A program made the translations under genes and the position numbers. DNA of 11,825 bases from the NCBI GenBank assembly GCA_027083715.1, contig JALWNR010000599.1, positions 1 through 11,825 on the forward strand, read 5' to 3'. Positions 7,280 through 11,825 of the stretch are shown in pieces. Below the pieces are notes generated by a model. It did not search any database and was not told the DNA's origin. It worked only from the letters and a program-made list of their open reading frames with translations. Within the stretch, counting starts at the first letter, position 1; every line of letters starts with the position of its first letter. The stretch is from Bacteroidales bacterium (GTDB lineage: Bacteria; Bacteroidota; Bacteroidia; Bacteroidales; NBLH01).

Positions 7280-9187
7280 TTGAATAAATATCAGCAAATA
7301 TTGGTTAAATATTGGGGATACACTTCTTTTCGTGAATTGCAGGAAGAAATAATTCGCTCTGTGGATGAAGAAAAGAAAGATACGCTTGGCTTATTACCAA
7401 CCGGTGGTGGAAAATCCATTATTTTTCAAGTGCCTGCCTTGCTGAATGAAGGTTTGTGTTTAGTAATTACTCCACTGATTGCTCTTATGAAAGATCAGGT
7501 GGAAAATTTGAAAAAACAAAAAATAAAAGCTGCTGCAATTTATTCAGGAATGACTTATCATGAAATTGATATTGTTCTAAACAATTGTATTTATGGTGCT
7601 TATAAGTTTTTATATGTGTCTCCGGAAAGGCTGAGTACCGATATTTTTCTTGCTCGTTTGCAAAAAATGAATATCAATTTATTGGTTGTGGACGAAGCCC
7701 ATTGTATATCGCAATGGGGTTATGATTTTCGTCCGGCTTATTTGAAAATTGTTGAAATTCGCAAGCATTTGCCGGATGTTCCGGTTTTGGCTTTAACTGC
7801 CACGGCTACCAAAGAGGTTGTTGCCGATATTCAAAAAAATTTACATTTTAAAGAAGAAAATGTTTTTCGCAAAAGTTTTGAACGCGAAAATTTGGTTTAT
7901 TTTGTGCGTGAAACCGAAGATAAACTCAAAGATTTACTGAAAATAATTACTTCAATTAGAGGTAGCGGAATTATTTATGTTCGGAATAGAAAAAAAACAA
8001 AAGAGATAGCCTATTTTTTACAGCAAAATAAGATTAGTGCTGATTATTTTCATGCGGGTTTGGAAAACAAGTTAAAAGATTATAAACAAAATGCATGGAA
8101 AACCGGTCGTGTTCGGGTAATTGTTTCAACCAATGCTTTCGGTATGGGCATTGATAAAGCCGATGTACGTTTTGTAATTCATCACGATTTACCCGATAGT
8201 CTTGAAGCCTATTATCAAGAAGCCGGACGGGCAGGAAGAGATGGGAAAAAATCATATGCCGTACTTTTATATCATAAATCGGATGATGCAAAACTTAAAA
8301 AACGTATTTCTGATGCTTTTCCCGAGAAAGATTTTATCCGCAGGGTGTATGAAGCCTTAGGGAATTATTATGAACTACCTGTTGGTGCAGGAAAAGGAAG
8401 GATGCTTGATTTTAGAATTGGTGATTTTATATCAAAATTCAGTTTGCCGGCTTTGCCTACGTATAATGCTATAAAATTATTGCAAAATGATGGGTATCTT
8501 GAACTTTCAGAAGATTTTTTTACTTCATCAAAGCTCATGTTTATTGTTCCGCAACCTGAATTGTATAAGCTGCAAGTGGCAAATAAAAGTATGGATATAT
8601 TTATAAAAACCGTTTTGCGTACTTATGGAGGCTTATTTTCAAGTTATATAAATATTGATGAAGACTATATTGCCAAACAATTAAAAACCAAAGTGGAAGT
8701 TATTTATGAATTTTTACAGCAATTGGATAAAATAAATATTGTAAAATATATTCCACAAAGAAAAATACCATTTGTAATTTGGACAGAAGAACGCTTGGAA
8801 CAGAAAAACTTGCGTATCAGTAAAGAAAATTATGAAGTACGAAAAGGAAATTTCAGTAAGCGTATTCATGCAATTTTGCATTATGCATCATCTAAAACCA
8901 AATGCCGAAGCCAAATTTTATTGGAATATTTTGATGAAAACAATCCTAAAAGGTGCGGGCAATGCGATGTATGCAGAGAACGAAACAAACTGGAACTCAG
9001 TAGCTATGAATTTGATTTAATTCTTAACAGCATTAAACCTCGATTAAAAGAACAAGAATTAAGTTTTAAAGAATTGTTGGAGAATTGTAAATATCAAGAG
9101 GATAAATTATTAAAGGTAATTTCGTGGTTAACAGAAAATGAAAAAATTATATTAAGTGAAAATAATAAATATAAGTGGAAGGATTAA
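7280..9187 (+). CDS. RecQ-family ATP-dependent DNA helicase
   Basis: This superfamily 2 3'-5' DNA helicase probably acts in recombination and replication-fork repair. Visible motifs are: the motif-0 region YWGYTSFRELQEEI (11-24), Walker A TGGGKS (41-46), the DEAH box (138-141), the RecQ aromatic-rich loop HCISQWGYDFRP (141-152), TATAT (173-177) and motif VI QEAGRAGRDG (313-322). A four-cysteine zinc site is formed by Cys542, Cys559, Cys562 and Cys565. In E. coli RecQ the zinc module directly follows the helicase core. Here about 190 residues, including a probable winged-helix-like segment (about 390-500), come first. No HRDC domain is evident. The start is TTG: an in-frame TAA at 7259-7261 lies just upstream, the first ATG (7255) is out of frame, and the N-terminus fits the family. 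The gene overlaps the next by 13 bases, suggesting one transcript. Confidence 0.93.
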   Translation: MNKYQQILVKYWGYTSFRELQEEIIRSVDEEKKDTLGLLPTGGGKSIIFQVPALLNEGLCLVITPLIALMKDQVENLKKQKIKAAAIYSGMTYHEIDIVLNNCIYGAYKFLYVSPERLSTDIFLARLQKMNINLLVVDEAHCISQWGYDFRPAYLKIVEIRKHLPDVPVLALTATATKEVVADIQKNLHFKEENVFRKSFERENLVYFVRETEDKLKDLLKIITSIRGSGIIYVRNRKKTKEIAYFLQQNKISADYFHAGLENKLKDYKQNAWKTGRVRVIVSTNAFGMGIDKADVRFVIHHDLPDSLEAYYQEAGRAGRDGKKSYAVLLYHKSDDAKLKKRISDAFPEKDFIRRVYEALGNYYELPVGAGKGRMLDFRIGDFISKFSLPALPTYNAIKLLQNDGYLELSEDFFTSSKLMFIVPQPELYKLQVANKSMDIFIKTVLRTYGGLFSSYINIDEDYIAKQLKTKVEVIYEFLQQLDKINIVKYIPQRKIPFVIWTEERLEQKNLRISKENYEVRKGNFSKRIHAILHYASSKTKCRSQILLEYFDENNPKRCGQCDVCRERNKLELSSYEFDLILNSIKPRLKEQELSFKELLENCKYQEDKLLKVISWLTENEKIILSENNKYKWKD

Positions 9188-10188
9188 AACTGGAAAATAA
9201 ACGAAGAGCATTGGTTTTTAAAGGAACTGATTATCTTGGAATAACAAAAAATCAAGAGTATAGAGCTTATTTGATTGAAGGACTTTCAAAATACGGCAGC
9301 AGTTTTGGCGGTTCACGTTTATCGGGGAGTTTTGCCGATTTGTATCATGCTGCGGAAAATCGTTTGGCTGAAATTTCAGGTTCAGAAGCCGCACTTACGT
9401 TTTCATCTGGGACTCTATCAGGTTTGGCAATAATTGAAATTTTGGATAAAAACAAGAAGTTTATCTATGCTCCTGATACACATCCTGCTTTATCTGTGCC
9501 CGAAAATAATTATCAGAATTTAAGTTTTGCTTACTGGAAGAATATTCTTTTGGAAAAATATGCTAAAACAGATAAACCAATTGTAATCCTATCCAATTCA
9601 TTAAATCCCTTAAACGTTGAAAAATATGAATTTTCATGGGTGAAAGAATTGGCTGTAAATAAAAAAATTATACTAATAATAGATGATTCGCATGGTTTTG
9701 GTATTTTGGGAAAAGAGGGTGGAGGTGTATTTAGTCAACTGCCCGACAATGATAATATAGAAAAAATTGTTATTAGTTCATTAGGCAAAGCTTGGGGTTT
9801 ACCGGGTGGTGTGGTTTTAGCATCAAAAAAAATAATCCATAAATTGCAAACAAGTAGTTTGTTTGGAGGTGCTTCTCCTATTATTCCTGCATATTTGTCT
9901 GCATTTTTGAAATCAACGCAAATTTATACTCATAACCGTAAACGATTAAAAAATAATATTCACTTTTTTATAAAGCATCTTTCCGATAAAAATCAATTCA
10001 AATTTTTTGCTGATTTTCCGGTTTTTTCAACACAAAATCACGCTCTTTATGATTTGTTGTTATCTCATAATATTGAAATATCGGCTTTTAATTATCCTTC
10101 GCCCGATGCAGAAAGATATACCCGCATTGTATTGTCGGCTTTACACTCAGAAAAGGATATTATAGAATTATACAAAGCAATTCAGTAA
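9175..10188 (+). CDS. PLP-dependent enzyme, alpha-oxoamine synthase (BioF/KBL-like) fold
   Basis: This fold-type I pyridoxal-phosphate protein resembles 8-amino-7-oxononanoate synthase, 2-amino-3-ketobutyrate CoA ligase and serine palmitoyltransferase, which condense an amino acid with an acyl-CoA. Family landmarks are: DYLGITKN (19-26), the glycine-rich GSSFGGSRLSGS (41-52), the cofactor-stacking histidine in DTHPAL (His103), the cofactor-nitrogen aspartate and histidine in DDSHGFG (Asp170, His173), and the probable Schiff-base lysine in SSLGKAWGLPGG (Lys205). The C-terminal TRIVLSALHSEKDI corresponds to the RVSLSAAHTEEDI-type end of the family. At 337 residues it is shorter than the usual 385-400, so the substrate is uncertain and I do not call it BioF, Kbl or Spt. 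It starts with GTG inside the end of recQ, 13 bases before that stop finishes, so coupled translation is likely. No biotin or threonine-degradation genes are adjacent. Confidence 0.85.
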   Translation: MEGLKLENKRRALVFKGTDYLGITKNQEYRAYLIEGLSKYGSSFGGSRLSGSFADLYHAAENRLAEISGSEAALTFSSGTLSGLAIIEILDKNKKFIYAPDTHPALSVPENNYQNLSFAYWKNILLEKYAKTDKPIVILSNSLNPLNVEKYEFSWVKELAVNKKIILIIDDSHGFGILGKEGGGVFSQLPDNDNIEKIVISSLGKAWGLPGGVVLASKKIIHKLQTSSLFGGASPIIPAYLSAFLKSTQIYTHNRKRLKNNIHFFIKHLSDKNQFKFFADFPVFSTQNHALYDLLLSHNIEISAFNYPSPDAERYTRIVLSALHSEKDIIELYKAIQ

Positions 10189-10200
10189 TATTTTATAATA

Positions 10201-10341
10201 CCTTAAATCCGTAAAATTACCTTTTTTGTTATAGGTTTGTTGTAATGTTTTTATTATCAGTATGTTAAGTGAGTTGTTACAGTTAAAGATAATTTTATGA
10301 ACTGCGAAGCACATCACCGAAGGTAATTATTACGGTTAAGG
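10201..10341. mobile_element. MITE-like element with terminal inverted repeats
   Basis: CCTTAAATCCGTAAAATTAC begins the element. Its last 20 bases, GGTAATTATTACGGTTAAGG, are close to the reverse complement of that start, with a few substitutions and gaps. Both ends are bordered by TA (10199-10200 and 10342-10343), as expected for elements moved by IS630/Tc1-type transposases. It is 141 bp with no coding capacity. Its interior is related to units A and B (10221-10280), and its right part is an inverted copy of 5641-5683. It sits 12 bases after the PLP enzyme stop. Transposition by an IS630-like enzyme is inference from the ends. Confidence 0.7.
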
Positions 10342-10364
10342 TAAAACTGATTTTTCTCATTTTT

Positions 10365-10390
10365 TTTGTCGTAATAAAATAGTTTCTTTG
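10365..10390 (+). promoter_or_regulatory. Weak candidate promoter for hydE
   Basis: A T-run ending TTTG (10365-10368) could be the -33 element, and TTTCTTTG (10383-10390) is a poor -7, lacking the TA of TAnnTTTG and set closer than usual. The hydE start codon follows 22 bases later. A separate promoter is expected here because the MITE-like element separates hydE from the upstream gene. Confidence 0.3.
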
Positions 10391-10412
10391 TAGAAATCCT
10401 TATCCGCAAATT

Positions 10413-11516
10413 ATGAGTGATAGAATAAGCAGAATACTTAAAAAGGAAAAATTCAGTAAGGCAGATATTGTTAAATTGCTACAAACCAATAAGGAGGAGC
10501 GACAGTTACTTTTTGCTAAAGCAAATGAAGTGAAAAAAGAATATGTTGGTTTAAAAACCTATTATCGCGGATTAATTGAATTTTCAAATATTTGTGCAAA
10601 AGATTGCTATTATTGCGGAATACGTGCAGGTAACAAAAATGTTAGGCGGTATGACATTAGCGATGAACAAATTCTGCAAGCTGTTAAATTTGCTTATGAT
10701 AATAATTACGGATCAGTAGTTTTTCAGTCGGGCGAACGAATGGATAAACAATTTATTGAGCGTATTGAACAATTACTGATAAAATCAAAAAATATTACTA
10801 ATGGTAAAATAGGCATCACCATTTCATTGGGCGAACAAAGTAGTGAAACTTACAAGAAATGGTATAATGCAGGCGCACATCGTTATTTATTGCGTATTGA
10901 ATCAAGTAATAAAGAACTCTATTATAAAATACATCCGCAAAATGCCAAACATGATTTTGATACTCGTTTAAAAGCATTGTATGATTTACAAAAAATTGGT
11001 TATCAAACAGGTACAGGTGTAATGATAGGGTTGCCTTTTCAAACTTTTGAACATTTAGCTGATGATTTACTTTTTTTTAAAGCATTTGATGTGGATATGG
11101 TAGGTATGGGACCCTATATAGAACATACAGAAACTCCTTTGTATCATCATCGTCTTTTGCTTCTTCCTTTAGAAGAACGTTTTATATTGACACTGAAAAT
11201 GATTGCTATTTTGCGTATAATGATGAAAGATATAAATATTGCTGCTGCAACCGCTTTACAAGCAATTGACCCAATTGGTAGAGAAAAAGCAATAAAAGTT
11301 GGTGCAAACATTATTATGCCTAATATTACTCCTACAATTAATAGAGAGGATTATCAGCTCTACGAAAATAAGCCTTGTATTGATGAAGGCGCTGATGAAT
11401 GTACTAATTGTTTGGAAGCACGCATTGGTATTTCAGGTGATGATATTGGATATGGAGAATGGGGCGATGCTCCTCATTTTAAGAATAGAAAAAAAACTGA
11501 TTTATATAATATTTAG
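10413..11516 (+). CDS. hydE: HydE-type radical SAM [FeFe]-hydrogenase maturase
   Basis: HydE works with HydG and HydF to build the H-cluster of [FeFe]-hydrogenase, acting on a precursor of the dithiolate bridge. This 367-residue protein carries the radical SAM cluster motif CAKDCYYC (Cys61, Cys65, Cys68). It also has SGE (106-108), the strand and glycine motif GITISLGE (134-141), YLLRIESSN (158-166), GLPFQT (206-211) and GMGPYIEHTETPL (231-243). This order closely follows Thermotoga maritima HydE (about 348 residues). A second cysteine triad, Cys322, Cys330 and Cys333 (C-x7-C-x2-C), has the spacing of the dispensable second cluster site of T. maritima HydE. That site argues against biotin synthase or the pyrrolysine enzyme PylB. 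It starts at ATG 10413 without a Shine-Dalgarno sequence. HydF, HydG and hydrogenase subunits are not in this window. Confidence 0.92.
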   Translation: MSDRISRILKKEKFSKADIVKLLQTNKEERQLLFAKANEVKKEYVGLKTYYRGLIEFSNICAKDCYYCGIRAGNKNVRRYDISDEQILQAVKFAYDNNYGSVVFQSGERMDKQFIERIEQLLIKSKNITNGKIGITISLGEQSSETYKKWYNAGAHRYLLRIESSNKELYYKIHPQNAKHDFDTRLKALYDLQKIGYQTGTGVMIGLPFQTFEHLADDLLFFKAFDVDMVGMGPYIEHTETPLYHHRLLLLPLEERFILTLKMIAILRIMMKDINIAAATALQAIDPIGREKAIKVGANIIMPNITPTINREDYQLYENKPCIDEGADECTNCLEARIGISGDDIGYGEWGDAPHFKNRKKTDLYNI

Positions 11517-11623
11517 TGTTACTTTGAAAACTTATAATCAATTTAATATCTTTAATTTATACAAATAACACTGCGAATGTAATAGTTTGTCGGTGGTGGG
11601 TATATCAAAGATAATTTGATGAC

Positions 11624-11649
11624 TATCGCACTCCGTACGGAGTGCGATA
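11624..11649. repeat. 26-bp perfect palindrome between convergent genes
   Basis: Each half reads TATCGCACTCCGT on its own strand, so the duplex is perfectly symmetrical with no spacer. It lies 107 bases after the hydE stop and 56 bases before the end of the convergent minus-strand gene. A T-rich stretch (GTATTTTGATTGTTTTTAT) follows after a few bases on the plus strand but not directly. It may act as a weak or bidirectional terminator, or be another mini-palindrome of the kind seen in D2. The rest of 11517-11705 holds only the small hairpin at 11681. Confidence 0.7.
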
Positions 11650-11680
11650 CATTGTATTTTGATTGTTTTTATCTATATTC

Positions 11681-11694
11681 AGCCTCTACAGGCT
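11681..11694. repeat. Small hairpin downstream of the minus-strand gene
   Basis: AGCCT and AGGCT form a 5-bp stem around CTAC, 12 bases beyond the stop of the minus-strand gene in its direction of transcription. On the minus strand no T-run follows the stem, so a classical terminator role is weak. Confidence 0.4.
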
Positions 11695-11705
11695 AAGATT
11701 ATGAC

Positions 11706-11825
11706 TTAATGCCATGAAGCTTTTTTTACCGTAACCGGATTAATACAAATTACCGGAATTTGTGAAGTATTGAAAATTATTTGCTCATCCTGAGAATCAA
11801 AGAAATGGAAAAAACGCTCAGTACT
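11706..11825 (-). CDS. C-terminal fragment of a minus-strand gene, possibly universal stress protein
   Basis: Reading the minus strand from the window edge gives 39 codons open to the edge, ending at TAA (11708-11706). The C-terminus includes DEQIIFNTSQIPVICINP, with the pattern I-I-x-x-(A/S)-x-x-I-P-V-x-x-I-x-P. That pattern is typical of the last strand of universal stress protein (UspA) domains, where the sequence before the final strand contacts nucleotide or a dimer partner. The fragment is too short for a firm assignment, and the reading frame itself is only moderately supported. It would be convergent with hydE. The gene start lies outside the window. Confidence 0.45.
   Translation of the reverse strand, partial: STERFFHFFDSQDEQIIFNTSQIPVICINPVTVKKASWH

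Noticed and set aside
9175..10188. Assignment as BioF
   Set aside because: The fold and cofactor residues agree, but the protein is short and no biotin genes are nearby, so the specific reaction is left open.
10413..11516. Biotin synthase or PylB instead of HydE
   Set aside because: The C-terminal C-x7-C-x2-C triad and motifs such as GMGPYIEHTETPL fit HydE. There is no biotin or pyrrolysine context.
11681..11694. Terminator of the minus-strand gene
   Set aside because: The stem is only 5 bp and no T-run follows on the minus strand, so it is listed only as a small hairpin.

Overview
The window reads as an AT-rich chromosomal stretch from a Bacteroidota bacterium, probably an anaerobic Bacteroidales-like lineage. 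Four things point there. The genes lack clear Shine-Dalgarno sequences. Two promoters carry an exact TAnnTTTG -7 element. The proteins resemble Bacteroidota families: a large alpha-2-macroglobulin, a C-terminally zinc-bound RecQ and a FabK/nitronate monooxygenase. A HydE-type radical SAM maturase implies [FeFe]-hydrogenase metabolism and therefore an anaerobic or fermentative life. This placement is inference from gene content only.

Layout from left to right. Positions 1-219 are an AT-rich leader that starts with what looks like the end of a dispersed repeat. Positions 220-5565 encode a 1781-residue alpha-2-macroglobulin with an intact thioester motif, closed by a hairpin terminator at about 5609-5636. 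Positions 5641-6218 are a non-coding composite of repeats: two copies of a hairpin-forming unit (A and B), then two tandem copies of a foldback unit (D1 and D2), with small palindromes embedded in D2 but absent from D1. A promoter at 6234-6241 drives a FabK/nitronate monooxygenase gene (6269-7102). Its family-typical C-terminal tail is cut off by a stop codon and a one-base frameshift but is still readable to 7221. A second exact -7 element (7238-7245) precedes a recQ-type helicase gene with a TTG start (7280-9187). This gene overlaps by 13 bases a GTG-started PLP enzyme gene of the alpha-oxoamine synthase fold (9175-10188). A 141-bp MITE-like element with terminal inverted repeats and flanking TA dinucleotides fills 10201-10341. 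HydE follows at 10413-11516. The last 300 bases hold a 26-bp perfect palindrome, a small hairpin and the C-terminal end of a convergent minus-strand gene, possibly a universal stress protein.

The genes do not form one pathway. Only recQ and the PLP enzyme look co-transcribed and translationally coupled. The A2M protein is an envelope protease trap. HydE stands alone here, without HydF, HydG or hydrogenase. I found no clear new multi-gene system. The most unusual content is the non-coding repeat family: related terminal inverted repeats at two loci, perhaps three, and a natural with/without comparison between D1 and D2 that suggests very small palindromes are inserted or lost as units. The second notable feature is the broken tail of the monooxygenase gene.
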